64,000 nt of DNA from JAHEEL01 sp963700375 (lineage in GTDB: Bacteria > Actinomycetota > Acidimicrobiia > Spongiisociales > UBA5794): contig CAVOXF010000006.1 in the NCBI GenBank assembly GCA_963700375.1, positions 310,001 to 374,000 on the forward strand, in the 5' to 3' direction. Position numbers and translations under genes: made by a program. Every line of letters begins with the position of its first letter. The first letter of the stretch is position 1. The notes beneath the pieces are model-generated. The model worked only from the letters and a program-made list of their open reading frames with translations. It did not search any database and was not told where the DNA came from. Positions 55,147-64,000 of this stretch are shown here, piece after piece.

Positions 55147-56529
55147 TCAGATCCCCAGTTGCCGTCTGATCTCTTCGCCGGCTGCTTTGTCGGTGGAGGC
55201 GATCCAGTAGATGCCGTCGTCGATCCGGTCGAGGAACGAGTAGACATCGCCCTGGCGGTACAAGAGACCTCCTGCCGACTCCTCCGCCGGTCCGGCATCC
55301 ATGTCGTCGCGGATGTGCGCAATGAGCGCGTTGGCGAGTTCTTCGGCGTCCCGCTCGGAATCCCCGACGTATGACATCACCATCGCAAGGTCATCGCCCC
55401 GGGTGAACACCCGATAGACGTCGTTCCCCCACCCCGCCGCCGCCTGCGTGATCTCTCCCGGAGAGCCCGCACCGTCGAGAACGAGACGAAGACCCCACTC
55501 TCCGAACGTCGCCTCGTCGTAGAGATCCCAACCGTCCAACTCGACGGTGAGCGGAGCGAGGTCGCGAGGAAGTTCGTTGCGGGTATAGCGCGCCGGGTCA
55601 AGGATCTGCTCAGTGGTCTGTGGAGGGCTCTGGTACGCCTCATCGACCGCGGCAAGTCCCCCGGTTGAGGAGAGAGCGTCCACGAACACGAGGCCCTGGT
55701 CGTAGGGGAAGGTGAGATCTGCCTGGATCCAGCCCGGGACCGAATCGAGGACCGACGAATCGTACGACAGCGCTTCGGTTGCCGCTTGGACCGCCTCGGC
55801 CGGACTCATCCCCTCCATGTAGACGAACTGCGACCGAGTGGCATCACCCTCGATGAGCGCCTGGAACGCCGAAAGATCGTCACCGTTGCCACCGTCGATG
55901 AGCAGCTCGAAGCCGTCGTTGAAATCGAAGTGCTGGTCGGTGAGGGCGTGCACGAGCTCATGGAGGACCGTGATCTGCTGAAGTGGAGTGAAGCCATCCG
56001 GGGCGGCGGGCACGACCATCTCCTCGGCATCGCCGTCATAGAAGCCTGCGACTTGTTCGGTGTAGAGATCGATCAGCAGCTTGTAGAGGTCGGTTCCGGG
56101 TTCGAGCATTCCGAGCATGGAGAAGAAGTCACTGTCGACGGCGAGTTCCTCTTGATCCAGATCGTCCGCCACCACGTCCGACACGCGCTGTGAGAACTCG
56201 GCAGCGTCCAGGATGACGACCGTCGGCGTTGCGATGAACGGCAAACCTCGCACCTGTTCGGCCTCGACCATCAAGGCTGCCAACTCCGACCGCATCTCTT
56301 CGACGACGGCGGGATCGATCGACTCCGAAGCCGTTCCCGGCACGGAAATGGTGGTCTGCGGGATCGACGTCGCCGTGGTGGTCGTGGAGTCGTCTGCGGC
56401 TTCGATCGTGGTCGTAGGTTCGCCGGCGGTGGTCGATATCGGGTCCGCATCGGGGCTGCAGGCGGACGCGATCAGGCTGAGGACGACGACGAGTCCCAGC
56501 AGCAGTCGGGAGCTGTATATGCGGTGCAC
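55147..56529 (-). CDS. Lipoprotein with HExxH metalloprotease-like motif
   Basis: 460 residues. The signal peptide has lipobox ASAC (Cys24), then a Thr-rich linker to about residue 70. The mature part has TPTVVILDAAEF, VAGFYDGDAEEMVVP and the zinc motif HELVH at 190-194 (TVLHELVHALTDQHF). A Glu in AFQALIEGDATRSQF is a possible third ligand (about residue 225), a gluzincin layout seen in several uncharacterised actinobacterial lipoproteins. Protease activity is plausible but unproven. GTG start seven bases after TAGCCT; leaderless. Confidence 0.78.
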   Translation of the reverse strand: MHRIYSSRLLLGLVVVLSLIASACSPDADPISTTAGEPTTTIEAADDSTTTTATSIPQTTISVPGTASESIDPAVVEEMRSELAALMVEAEQVRGLPFIATPTVVILDAAEFSQRVSDVVADDLDQEELAVDSDFFSMLGMLEPGTDLYKLLIDLYTEQVAGFYDGDAEEMVVPAAPDGFTPLQQITVLHELVHALTDQHFDFNDGFELLIDGGNGDDLSAFQALIEGDATRSQFVYMEGMSPAEAVQAATEALSYDSSVLDSVPGWIQADLTFPYDQGLVFVDALSSTGGLAAVDEAYQSPPQTTEQILDPARYTRNELPRDLAPLTVELDGWDLYDEATFGEWGLRLVLDGAGSPGEITQAAAGWGNDVYRVFTRGDDLAMVMSYVGDSERDAEELANALIAHIRDDMDAGPAEESAGGLLYRQGDVYSFLDRIDDGIYWIASTDKAAGEEIRRQLGI

Positions 56530-56536
56530 GGCCGAG

Positions 56537-56542
56537 AGGCTA
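56537..56542 (-). promoter_or_regulatory. -10 element TAGCCT, leaderless start of HExxH lipoprotein
   Basis: TAGCCT on the minus strand, seven bases before the GTG at 56529; no ribosome binding site. Confidence 0.5.
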
Positions 56543-56567
56543 CCGCTCCCTCCGCCAAACGCGGGGC

Positions 56568-57800
56568 TCAGCCCTCCTTGATCTTGTCGCCCTTGCCGAT
56601 TACGACGAGTCCGGTTTCGGTGACGGTGAATCGTTCGCGGTCGGCAGCCTCGTCGACACCGATCTGGAATCCCTCCGGGATCACTACGTTCTTGTCGATG
56701 ATCGCCCGGCGAACGACCGCGCCGCGGCCGATGACGACGCCGTGAAGGATCAGCGAATCCTCGACCGTCGCGTACGAATGCAGCCGCACGTCCGAGGAGA
56801 TGATCGACCGGCGCGCCGTGCCGCCGGAGATCACGACGCCGGCACCGACGATCGACTCATACGCCGCGCCACGCCGATCGTCGAGGTCGAATACGAGCTT
56901 GGCGGGAGGAAGCGGCGGGCGGTGCGTCAGGATCGGCCACTTCTTGTTGTAGTACGAGAAGATCGGATCGACCCTGATCGTGTCCATGTTCGCCTGGAAG
57001 TACGCATCGAGCGTCCCCACGTCACGCCAGTAGCCATGCTCTCTCTCGGTCTGGCCGGGCACGATGTTCTCGTTGAAGTCGTAGACACAGGCGGTGCCCT
57101 GCTCCACGAACGCCGGGATGATGTTCCCGCCCATGTCGTGTTTCGACTCGTCGTTCTCGGCGTCGCCTTTGATGACTCTCCGAAGGGCCTTGGTCTCGAA
57201 TACGTAGTTGCCCATCGACGCGAAAGCCCATTCCGGCTCACCGGGGATCGGCTTGGGATGCTCAGGCTTCTCGATGAACGAGACGATCTTGCCGTGCTCG
57301 TCAGCCTCGATGATCCCGAAATCGGAGGCCTGATCGATCGGGACCCGAATCCCGGCGACCGTCGCAGAAGCACCGGACTCCACGTGTTGATTGACCATTT
57401 GACGCGGGTCCATCCGGTAGATGTGATCGGCGCCGAACACGATTACATGATCCGGTTGCTCGTCGGTGAGGATGTTGAAGTTCTGGTAGATGGCATCCGC
57501 CGAACCGGAGAACCAGTGGGGGCCGCGTCGCATCTGCGCGGGAACGGGCGTCACATAGTTGCCGAGCATGTTGCTCATCGACCAACCGAGTGCAAGGTGC
57601 CGGTCGAGGCTGTGGCTCTTGTACTGAGTCAGAACGGCGATCTTCCGGTAGCCGCCGTTGACGAGATTGGAGAGGACGAAGTCGATCAGCCGGTAGATCC
57701 CGCCGAATGGAACTGCGGGTTTCGATCGATCCCGTGTGAGCGGCCAGAGCCGTTTTCCCTCACCACCTGCGAGGACGAGCGCGATGACCTTTGGTTCCAT
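56568..57800 (-). CDS. glgC: Glucose-1-phosphate adenylyltransferase (GlgC)
   Basis: 410 residues. [28 protein letters not shown] is the pyrophosphorylase loop; [27 protein letters not shown], the [10 protein letters not shown] block and the carboxy-terminal left-handed beta helix follow. It makes ADP-glucose for glycogen. No glgA lies nearby. The ATG at 57800 begins [13 protein letters not shown] and has TAACTT seven bases upstream. Confidence 0.95.
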   Translation of the reverse strand: MEPKVIALVLAGGEGKRLWPLTRDRSKPAVPFGGIYRLIDFVLSNLVNGGYRKIAVLTQYKSHSLDRHLALGWSMSNMLGNYVTPVPAQMRRGPHWFSGSADAIYQNFNILTDEQPDHVIVFGADHIYRMDPRQMVNQHVESGASATVAGIRVPIDQASDFGIIEADEHGKIVSFIEKPEHPKPIPGEPEWAFASMGNYVFETKALRRVIKGDAENDESKHDMGGNIIPAFVEQGTACVYDFNENIVPGQTEREHGYWRDVGTLDAYFQANMDTIRVDPIFSYYNKKWPILTHRPPLPPAKLVFDLDDRRGAAYESIVGAGVVISGGTARRSIISSDVRLHSYATVEDSLILHGVVIGRGAVVRRAIIDKNVVIPEGFQIGVDEAADRERFTVTETGLVVIGKGDKIKEG

Positions 57801-57807
57801 GAAGGAC

Positions 57808-57813
57808 AAGTTA
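57808..57813 (-). promoter_or_regulatory. -10 element TAACTT, leaderless start of glgC
   Basis: TAACTT on the minus strand, seven bases before the glgC ATG. Its first three bases are the stop codon of the potassium channel gene. Confidence 0.48.
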
Positions 57814-58512
57814 GTCGTCTCGGGGCGCGCCTTGGTGCCCGGTGAAGAGGCGACCGCCGGAGTACAGCGAAACGAGTCGCGCGACCACCACGACGAGGTA
57901 GACCTGACCGACGACGGCTTCCCCCGCCGCCGCGGCCCTACCGACGACACCGACCGGGTAGAAATCCCCGTAACCGAGCGACGTAATCGTCACGAAGCTG
58001 AAGTAGGTGAACACGGTTGTCGGCTCGGTGGCACCGAAGAAGCGCCCCGATCCGGACAGGAACGTGTCGATGAACAGGAAGAGGTCCGTTGCAGCGATGC
58101 CCAGCAAGATGAAGACGCTGAGGGCACCCAGAATCGTCTCGTAGGTCACCCTGCTGTGCTCCATCAGGCGCCGTAAAGCGATGACCGGCGCCGCCAGCAC
58201 GAGCAGCAGCCACGCCAGGCCAGCGAAGCCGTACTGGGTGGGTGTGAGCACCATCGAGAGCACACCGGTCAGAACGCCGATCGCGCCGATGATCAGCACA
58301 ACACGCCGTCCTCGTCGCCCGACACCTGCGGCGGTCACGGCCAGGAACAGCATCGCTGCGGTGAGCAGGGTGACCGTCACGGACAGAATCTCGGCCCATC
58401 CCTCCTGGTCGAGGTCAACGAGGAGGAGCAGTCCTGCGGTCGCCACCGTGACATAGAAGAGCAGGTCGAACCGGTCGTACAGCCTCGCCAGAGGGTCGTT
58501 CCTCGTCTTCAT
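57811..58512 (-). CDS. Two-pore-type potassium channel
   Basis: 233 residues with about six hydrophobic segments and a single pore loop: [20 protein letters not shown] contains the K+ selectivity filter (SLGYGD). It lacks a RCK or TrkA domain. It belongs to the ion-channel (Ion_trans_2) family and probably sets membrane potential or K+ leak. The ATG at 58512 has TACCCT seven bases upstream. Confidence 0.9.
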   Translation of the reverse strand: MKTRNDPLARLYDRFDLLFYVTVATAGLLLLVDLDQEGWAEILSVTVTLLTAAMLFLAVTAAGVGRRGRRVVLIIGAIGVLTGVLSMVLTPTQYGFAGLAWLLLVLAAPVIALRRLMEHSRVTYETILGALSVFILLGIAATDLFLFIDTFLSGSGRFFGATEPTTVFTYFSFVTITSLGYGDFYPVGVVGRAAAAGEAVVGQVYLVVVVARLVSLYSGGRLFTGHQGAPRDD

Positions 58513-58519
58513 GTCGTGG

Positions 58520-58525
58520 AGGGTA
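58520..58525 (-). promoter_or_regulatory. -10 element TACCCT, leaderless start of potassium channel
   Basis: TACCCT on the minus strand, seven bases before the ATG at 58512; no ribosome binding site. Confidence 0.52.
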
Positions 58526-58601
58526 GACGAACGGACTTCGATGCAAGGAACCGCAAACCCCGCTGACGCTCCGGGGGCCAACGCCGCGGTGGCAACGGCG
58601 G

Positions 58602-59741
58602 CTATGACGGGGGCGGTTGCAGATTGCGGGTCTCGGTCGGCACCTCGCCGGCAAACTCGACCTGAGGGAAGTAGCAGGCGACCGGATGGCCTTGGCCCCG
58701 ATCCTCGAGTGCCGGGATGTCACCGGCGCACACGTCCTGCGCCTTCCAGCAGCGGGTGCGGAACCGACACCCCGACGGCGGATTTGCCGGACTCGGCACA
58801 TCACCCTCGAGGACGATTCGCTTGCGGTCGGCGCGCCCTGCCGGATCCGGAACGGGCACAGCCGAGAGCAGCGCCTGTGTATACGGATGTGCCGTGTTGT
58901 CGTAGACCCCGTACTCATCGCCATGCTCGACGATCTTGCCGAGGTACATCACGGCAATCCGATCGCAGAGGTGACGCACCACCGAGAGGTCGTGGGCGAT
59001 GAACAGATAGGCGATGCCAAATTCGTCCTGGATGTCCTCGAGCAGGTTCACGACCTGAGCCTGGACCGACACGTCAAGCGCCGAGACCGGCTCGTCGGCG
59101 ATGATGATGCTGGGATCCACGGCAAGTGCCCGGGCGACTCCGACGCGCTGCCGCTGTCCGCCGGAGAACTGGTGCGGGTAGCGGTTGATGTGGTTCGGAT
59201 TGAGGCCGACCACCTCGAGGAGTTCCTGCGTCCTCTTCCGCCGGTCCTTCTTCGGCGTGGTCCCGTGCACACCCCACGGCTCGGAAATGATGTTACCGAC
59301 CGTCATGCGGGGGTTGAGCGAGGCGTACGGATCCTGGAAGATCACCGAGATCTCCTTGCGGAGGTCCCTGAGCTGCCGCTTGTTCATCGAGAAGATGTCC
59401 TGGCCCTGATAGTAGGCAGCGCCATCCGTTGGCTCTTCAAGACGCAGGATCGTGCGCGCCGTCGTCGTCTTGCCACAGCCCGACTCGCCGACCAGGCCGA
59501 GGGTCTCGCTGGGGTGGAGGTCAAACGACACGCCGTCAACAGCCTTGACGTCGCCGATCTTCTTCTTGAAGAGGATCCCCTGGGTGATCGGGAAGTACTT
59601 GACGAGACCTTCGACTCGAAGGATCGGATCCTTCGATGCAGCACCCTTCTTCGTCACGGTCCCATGCTCCACGAGAGCAGCGGCAGCCTCGTGCGGCGAG
59701 ACGGGCCAATCTTGAGGCTCCGGCGCGTCATCAGCGGTCAC
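58602..59741 (-). CDS. Oligopeptide/dipeptide ABC transporter ATPase (OppF/DppF type)
   Basis: 379 residues. Walker A GESGCGKTT (about residue 86), QFSGGQRQRVGVARAL signature, IIADEPVSALDVSVQAQ Walker B, and the oligopeptide-transporter carboxy-terminal Cys motif in PPSGCRFRTRC...C...CYF, which in this family binds an iron-sulfur cluster. It energises peptide import with the OppD-like partner, whose 3' end it overlaps by 11 bases. It is the last gene of the operon. Confidence 0.93.
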   Translation of the reverse strand: MTADDAPEPQDWPVSPHEAAAALVEHGTVTKKGAASKDPILRVEGLVKYFPITQGILFKKKIGDVKAVDGVSFDLHPSETLGLVGESGCGKTTTARTILRLEEPTDGAAYYQGQDIFSMNKRQLRDLRKEISVIFQDPYASLNPRMTVGNIISEPWGVHGTTPKKDRRKRTQELLEVVGLNPNHINRYPHQFSGGQRQRVGVARALAVDPSIIIADEPVSALDVSVQAQVVNLLEDIQDEFGIAYLFIAHDLSVVRHLCDRIAVMYLGKIVEHGDEYGVYDNTAHPYTQALLSAVPVPDPAGRADRKRIVLEGDVPSPANPPSGCRFRTRCWKAQDVCAGDIPALEDRGQGHPVACYFPQVEFAGEVPTETRNLQPPPS

Positions 59742-60777
59742 GCTGCACCTCCTCCCAGTAGAAGCAAGAACTCTGGTGTCCGTCTCGGCCGATGCTCACC
59801 GGTTTGATCTCGTTCTGCGAACACCGCGGCTGGACGAACGGGCACCTCGGATGGAACGGACAACCGGACGGGATGTTCAGAAGATCCGGCGGAGCACCCT
59901 GAATCGGCAAGAGCCGTTCGGTATGCATGTCGGTGCGCGGGATCGAGTCCATGAGGCCGAGCGTGTACGGATGGGCCGGATGGTGATACACGTCGTTGAT
60001 CTCGCCGTCTTCCATGATCTCACCGGCATACATCACGACGACCCGGTCACAGACTTCGGCCACCACACCGAGGTCGTGGGTGATGAGGATCAGGCCCATG
60101 CCGGTGTCCTGCTGGAGATCGGCCAGGAGTTCCATGATCTGCGCCTGGACGGTGACATCGAGCGCGGTCGTCGGCTCGTCCGCGATCAACACATCGGGAT
60201 CGAGCGATAGCGCCATCGCAATCATCGCGCGTTGGCGCATGCCCCCGGAGAACTCGTGCGGGTAGGCGTTGACGCGCTGGCGAGCGTCGGGGATCCTGAC
60301 CCGTTCCATCAGGTCGATGGCCTGCTCCTTCGCCTCCTTCTTGGAGAGGCCGCGGTGCTTGCGGAGCATCTCACCGATCTGCCACCCCACCGTGAAGACC
60401 GGATTCAGCGCCGTGAGCGCATCCTGGAAGATCATCGCGATCTTCTGTCCGCGCACCTGCTTGGCCATGACGTTTTCGGGCAGTTGCAGCAGATCGACAC
60501 CCCGGAACTTGACGCTCCCCTGCGTCACGAAGCCCGGGGGCGTGTCGAGGATCCCCATCACGGCCTGGGCGCTCACGCTCTTGCCGCTGCCGGACTCGCC
60601 GAGAATGGCGAGCGTCTCGTGTTCGTCGAGCGCGTACGTCAGCCCGTTCACAGCCTTGACGATCCCGTCCTCGATCCGGAATTCGACATGGAGATTGTCG
60701 ACCTCCAGCAAGTGGGCATTCGGGTCGAATGGCTCGTCGCCGAGTTTGTTGTTCGTCGGTTCGATCGTGGTTGCCAT
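59731..60777 (-). CDS. Oligopeptide/dipeptide ABC transporter ATPase (OppD/DppD type)
   Basis: 348 residues. Walker [10 protein letters not shown], signature [16 protein letters not shown], Walker [18 protein letters not shown], and the carboxy-terminal [18 protein letters not shown]ys motif. Start at the ATG sharing one base with the permease stop (TGATG); a GTG directly before it (60780) is an equally good four-base overlap. Confidence 0.93.
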   Translation of the reverse strand: MATTIEPTNNKLGDEPFDPNAHLLEVDNLHVEFRIEDGIVKAVNGLTYALDEHETLAILGESGSGKSVSAQAVMGILDTPPGFVTQGSVKFRGVDLLQLPENVMAKQVRGQKIAMIFQDALTALNPVFTVGWQIGEMLRKHRGLSKKEAKEQAIDLMERVRIPDARQRVNAYPHEFSGGMRQRAMIAMALSLDPDVLIADEPTTALDVTVQAQIMELLADLQQDTGMGLILITHDLGVVAEVCDRVVVMYAGEIMEDGEINDVYHHPAHPYTLGLMDSIPRTDMHTERLLPIQGAPPDLLNIPSGCPFHPRCPFVQPRCSQNEIKPVSIGRDGHQSSCFYWEEVQRDR

Positions 60778-61787
60778 CACCGAAGCTTCGGGTCGAGGGC
60801 ATCGCGGAGTGCGTCACCCATGAGAATGAACGAGAACACGGTGATGCTGAGGAAGGCACCGGGGAAGAGAAGTAGGTACGGCGACGTGAGGATGCGAGCC
60901 TGGGCGCCGCTGATCATCAACCCCCACGAGATCGCCGGAAGCTGCAGCCCGACGCCAAGGAATGACAGCGCCGCCTCCGCAGAGATGACCGCACCGACGG
61001 TGATCGTGGCATACACGATGACCGGTGCGAGCGAGTTCGGGAGGACGTGCTTCGTGATGATGTGGAGATTGCTCCCACCCATGGAGCGCGCGGCATCCAC
61101 GTAGTCGGCGGATTTCGCGGCGATCACGGAGGACCGGACCAGGCGGAGCATGGTGGCCCATCCGAGGATGATGAGGACCAGGCTCACCTGAGCGACACCG
61201 CGTGTCGGGAACAGGCTCAAGATCACGATGCCGCCCAGGATGAACGGGATCACGAACATGATGTCCGTCAACCTGGCGATGATCGTGTCGGTCATGCCTC
61301 CGTAGTACCCGGCGGCCGACCCGCCGATGAGGGCAATGAGGGTCGCAAAGAAGGTGACGACCAGCCCGATCGTGATCGAGACCCTGGCTCCGTAGATGGT
61401 TCGTGCGTAGTAGTCGCATCCTTGAATGTCGGTACCGAACCAATGCTCGCTGCTCGGAGGGAGCAGCGACTCGGAGAGGCTGCAGGCCCGTGGGTCGATC
61501 CTGGTGAACAGGATCGGGAACAGCGCCATGACGACCATGATGATGATGAGGCCTGCCGATATCATGAAGATCGGCTTGCGGCGGAGTTGGCGCCAGGCGT
61601 CGCTCCAGAGGCTCGCGGTGCGGGCCTTCTCCTGATTCCCTTCTTCGATCCCAAGGACCGACTCGGTCGGGATTCTGGCTCCCATCGAGAACCGGGAACG
61701 GTCCTCCTTCTCGACCTGTGCCTCCAACGAGGCGGCGTCCTTCGAATGATCGCCGCCCTGCCGTGGGTAGCGCGGATTGTCAGTCAT
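60777..61787 (-). CDS. Oligopeptide/dipeptide ABC transporter permease (OppC/DppC type)
   Basis: 336 residues. A long polar amino tail (about 1-80) precedes the first membrane segment; PPSSEHWFGTDIQGCDYYARTIYGARVSI is the OppC landmark; the EAA loop is DYVDAARSMGGSNLHIITKHVLPNSLAPVIV. About six membrane segments. The start overlaps the OppB-like stop by eight bases. Confidence 0.92.
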   Translation of the reverse strand: MTDNPRYPRQGGDHSKDAASLEAQVEKEDRSRFSMGARIPTESVLGIEEGNQEKARTASLWSDAWRQLRRKPIFMISAGLIIIMVVMALFPILFTRIDPRACSLSESLLPPSSEHWFGTDIQGCDYYARTIYGARVSITIGLVVTFFATLIALIGGSAAGYYGGMTDTIIARLTDIMFVIPFILGGIVILSLFPTRGVAQVSLVLIILGWATMLRLVRSSVIAAKSADYVDAARSMGGSNLHIITKHVLPNSLAPVIVYATITVGAVISAEAALSFLGVGLQLPAISWGLMISGAQARILTSPYLLLFPGAFLSITVFSFILMGDALRDALDPKLR

Positions 61788-62703
61788 AGCGAATCCGGGG
61801 GTCGAGGATGCCGTAGAGGAGATCGGCAACCAGGTTGGCAAACATGTAGACGACGATCATGAAGGTGGCGATGCCGACCACCACCGTTCCCTCTTGCCGC
61901 TGGACACCCTCATAGACCGCACGACCGATGCCCGGAAGATTGAAGATGGTTTCCGTGATGATGGCACCGCCCATGAGGGCGCCGAGGTCGATAGCGAGGA
62001 AGGTCACGACCGGGATCATCGAGTTCCGGAGGGCGTGGATCCCCACCACCCGGCGACGGGACAATCCCTTCGAAGTCGCCGTCCGCACGTAGTCGGCCCG
62101 CAGGTTCTCGACGAGGCTCGTCCGCTGGAGCCGGGCAATGTAGGCGAGCGAAAGCGAGCCGAGGACCATCGCCGGCAGGAGGTAGCTGAACCAGCCGTCC
62201 CTGACACCCGACACCGGGAACCATCCGAGCTTCACGCCAAACACAATCTGGGCGAGGAATGCCAATACGAAGATCGGGATCGCGATGACGACCAGCGTCG
62301 AAACCAAGACGAGGTTGTCGAAGAATTTCCCCTTCCTCACCCCGGCAAGGATCCCGGCGCCGATGCCGATCACCACCTCGAACGCGAAGGCGAGCAACGC
62401 GAGGCGAATCGTGACGGGAAGCCGTTGCTTCAGGAGTTCCGTCACCGGCCGATCGCGAAAGTCGACCCCGAAGTCACCCTGAGCCACATTGGTGATGTAG
62501 ATCGTGTACTGCTTCCACAGCGGCTCGTCGAGGTGGTATCGCTCGTTGAGCGTGTCCAGAACCGTCTGGGGCATCACCTTCTCCCCGGCGAGCGCCCGGA
62601 TCGGATCACCGGGGATCGCGAACACCAGGGCAAAGATCAAGAATGTGGCACCAAAGAACACGGGGATGAACTGAAGCATCCTACGTGCAATGTATCGGCC
62701 CAC
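61780..62703 (-). CDS. Oligopeptide/dipeptide ABC transporter permease (OppB/DppB type)
   Basis: 307 residues with six membrane segments. It opens GRYIARRMLQFIPVFFGATFLIF and has the IPGDP motif; the EAA loop is DYVRTATSKGLSRRRVVGIHALRNSMIPVV. The GTG at 62703 is chosen because GGGAGGA lies just upstream and the family begins here; earlier codons run into a strong hairpin at 62774-62805. Confidence 0.92.
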   Translation of the reverse strand: MGRYIARRMLQFIPVFFGATFLIFALVFAIPGDPIRALAGEKVMPQTVLDTLNERYHLDEPLWKQYTIYITNVAQGDFGVDFRDRPVTELLKQRLPVTIRLALLAFAFEVVIGIGAGILAGVRKGKFFDNLVLVSTLVVIAIPIFVLAFLAQIVFGVKLGWFPVSGVRDGWFSYLLPAMVLGSLSLAYIARLQRTSLVENLRADYVRTATSKGLSRRRVVGIHALRNSMIPVVTFLAIDLGALMGGAIITETIFNLPGIGRAVYEGVQRQEGTVVVGIATFMIVVYMFANLVADLLYGILDPRIRYD

Positions 62704-62773
62704 GTGTCCTCCCGTTGTCGTCGGGCACTCTAGTTGATCTGGCACGCACTGTTCGCCAACCGTCCGAGACACA

Positions 62774-62805
62774 GTTGTGGGGCGGTCGATTGACCGCCCC
62801 ACAAC
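62774..62805 (-). terminator. Strong hairpin between binding-protein gene and permease gene
   Basis: A perfect 14-bp stem (GTTGTGGGGCGGTC with its complement) around a four-base loop, in the gap between the binding-protein remnant and the OppB-like gene. There is no T-run. In ABC operons such stems often stabilise the binding-protein mRNA or attenuate transcription into the permeases. Confidence 0.65.
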
Positions 62806-62827
62806 GTTTCAGGCTTCTTCCCTGGGA

Positions 62828-63202
62828 CTAACCCTCAAAGTCGGGGTTCATTCAGGGTTCATCTCGGCATAGCCGACGATGTTGGAATAGAAGCTGTTGT
62901 TCTGCTGACCGTTTGCACCATCAGCGCCGAAGCTCCAGGTGCGAACATAATCGGCTGCCGTGATCGGCGTCCCGTCGTGGAAGGTCCACCCGGGGTTCAG
63001 AGCAATCGTCCAGGTCTTGCCACCGTCCTCAGACGTTACCGCCTGCCGCGTGGACCAGGTACTGCTCGTTCGTCTTCGCATTGAAGTTGACGAGCGGTGC
63101 GTAGATCGCCCGCAGGACCGAGATGCCCTCGGACTCGTTGGAGTTCGTGGGGAACAGGTGCTCCGGTTCACTGACGTCCTGTGTGACGTTCCCGTCGATC
63201 GA
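62828..63202 (-). pseudogene. Displaced N-terminal segment of an oligopeptide-binding protein, frameshifted
   Basis: Codons from 63202 down read as the start of a mature oligopeptide-binding protein (TQDVSEPEHLFPTNSNESEG, LRAIYAPLVNFNAKTNEQY, then after a frameshift near 63042 TSEDGGKTWTIALNPGWTF and DYVRTWSFGADG). The text ends at GYAEMNPE with a TGA at 62848. Without an 11-base near-duplicate (62841-62851 and 62852-62862) it would end AEMNPDFEG at 62828. The rest of this second copy is missing. Confidence 0.75.
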
Positions 63203-64000
63203 CTCGATCAGGGTGTAGCCGAGATCGTTGTAGGCGTCGATCCACACTTCGCTCACGTCCTCCGACCATACGTACTGGGTCTTGCCGAAGTAGACCGGCA
63301 TGACCTGCGCGTCCTCACAAAGCATGTCCTCTGCCGCCCAGTAGTCGGCGAGGCCGTCTTCGAGGAGACCGCTGGCTGCGACCTTCTGAACGCCTGCTGC
63401 CAGGGCTGCATCGAAGTCGGGGTTGTTGTAGAACGTGTTGTTCGAACCGACCGGAGGAGCGTTGTACGAGGCGTACAGCGGCTCGAGGAAGTTGTACGGA
63501 GACGGATAGTCCTGGCCCCACCCGAGGCGGAACGGACCGGTCGCTTCCTGGTTGTCCAACTTCGGAAGGTACTCGGAGAACTCGAGGGTCTCGAACGTGA
63601 CGGTGCTCGTGTCGATGCCGAGGTACTCACCCCACATGTTCACGACCGCCTCGATCCAATCCTCGTGACCGGCACCGCTGTTGAACCAGACGGTGATCGG
63701 ACCCGGGTCGCCTGCGGCGTCCCAGAGTTCCTTCGCCATCACCGGATCGAAGTTCCAGCTCGGGCAGACATCCGCACGGCCCTGCAGGTTCGGAGGAACC
63801 ACTGAGTGCGCGGCGTCACGGCCACCGAGGAAGATCTTCTCCGCGATCGCCTCGCGGTCGACGGCCATCGAGAGCGCCTGACGGTGCTCCTTGGTGAACT
63901 GCGGCAGGTACGTCGGGAACCCGAGATACGCGAAGCTCGTCGTGTAGACGTCGTTGTTGCGATCCGGGAAGTCCGTCTGATAGGTCGACAGGTTCTCGGT
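63029..64000 (-). CDS. Oligopeptide ABC transporter substrate-binding protein (SBP_bac_5), 5' end beyond window
   Basis: 324 codons of a longer gene; its start lies past the right edge. Text typical of the carboxy-terminal lobe of peptide-binding proteins is in order: TKEHRQALSMAVDREAIAEK, FDPVMAKELWDAAGD, VWFNSGAGHEDWIEAVVNMW, FRLGWGQDYPSPYNFLEPLY and DAQVMPVYFGKTQYVWSEDV. It should normally end shortly after YNDLGYTLIES (about 63205). Instead the frame runs on for some 55 codons of text that belongs at the front of such a protein, and stops at 63029. It should deliver peptides to the downstream permease. Confidence 0.85.
   Translation of the reverse strand, partial: TENLSTYQTDFPDRNNDVYTTSFAYLGFPTYLPQFTKEHRQALSMAVDREAIAEKIFLGGRDAAHSVVPPNLQGRADVCPSWNFDPVMAKELWDAAGDPGPITVWFNSGAGHEDWIEAVVNMWGEYLGIDTSTVTFETLEFSEYLPKLDNQEATGPFRLGWGQDYPSPYNFLEPLYASYNAPPVGSNNTFYNNPDFDAALAAGVQKVAASGLLEDGLADYWAAEDMLCEDAQVMPVYFGKTQYVWSEDVSEVWIDAYNDLGYTLIESIDGNVTQDVSEPEHLFPTNSNESEGISVLRAIYAPLVNFNAKTNEQYLVHAAGGNV

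Overview
This window comes from a GC-rich actinobacterium, most likely a member of the Acidimicrobiia or a close relative. I infer this from the Actinobacteria-only genes (a 27-codon bL37 ribosomal protein gene, a DUF501 gene beside ftsB and eno), from the several lipoproteins with Thr-rich linkers, from menaquinone biosynthesis, and from gene order. The arrangement rsmI / metG-tatD-ksgA-ispE / glmU-prs-yjbQ-rplY-pth / mfd / PPIase-mazG-eno-ftsB-DUF501 follows the block known from Mycobacterium tuberculosis Rv1003-Rv1025. No phage, transposase, CRISPR array, rRNA or replication origin is visible.

Layout. 1-9.8 kb: the end of an ABC exporter and a YihY protein on the minus strand, then a tightly packed plus-strand series: PQQ-propeller lipoprotein, degenerate EEP-fold membrane protein, M3 oligopeptidase, GH57 lipoprotein and CHAD protein. 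9.8-18.1 kb: a dispersed menaquinone locus (menE divergent from menB-menA; menD convergent with menF), interrupted by a lipoprotein and a DUF1648 membrane protein. 18.1-27.6 kb: signalling and miscellaneous genes: CBS-BON, a GNAT/acyl-CoA synthetase fusion, an orphan FetB permease, a lamin-tail lipoprotein, an ABC-F ATPase, a GGDEF-EAL protein, a tandem PLDc_N/SHOCT pair, and tRNA-Leu. 27.8-34.7 kb: an EF-G paralogue facing the DUF501-ftsB-eno-mazG-PPIase operon. 34.7-38.4 kb: an accessory, partly decayed patch (ROK kinase, broken DUF222-HNH gene, nucleotidyltransferase, lipoprotein remnant, frameshifted DinB gene). 38.4-54.6 kb: frameshifted mfd and a long minus-strand housekeeping run down to rsmI, with tRNA-Gln in front of glmU. 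54.5-64 kb: bL37, a HExxH lipoprotein, glgC, a potassium channel, and an oligopeptide ABC transporter operon whose binding-protein gene ends in a displaced, frameshifted second amino-terminal segment.

The most informative genome-wide signal is promoter architecture. At least 13 transcription-unit heads carry a TANNNT -10 hexamer ending only 6-8 bases before the start codon and without a Shine-Dalgarno sequence, so leaderless mRNAs appear to be the default for first genes here, while genes inside operons rely on ATGA/TGATG overlaps or ordinary ribosome binding sites. This pattern also fixed several start codons, including menB, menD, mfd and the HExxH lipoprotein.

Frame damage is seen in mfd, the DUF222-HNH gene, the DinB gene and the oligopeptide-binding protein. 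The indels I could locate do not sit in homopolymers, but whether they are real decay or assembly error cannot be settled from one sequence.
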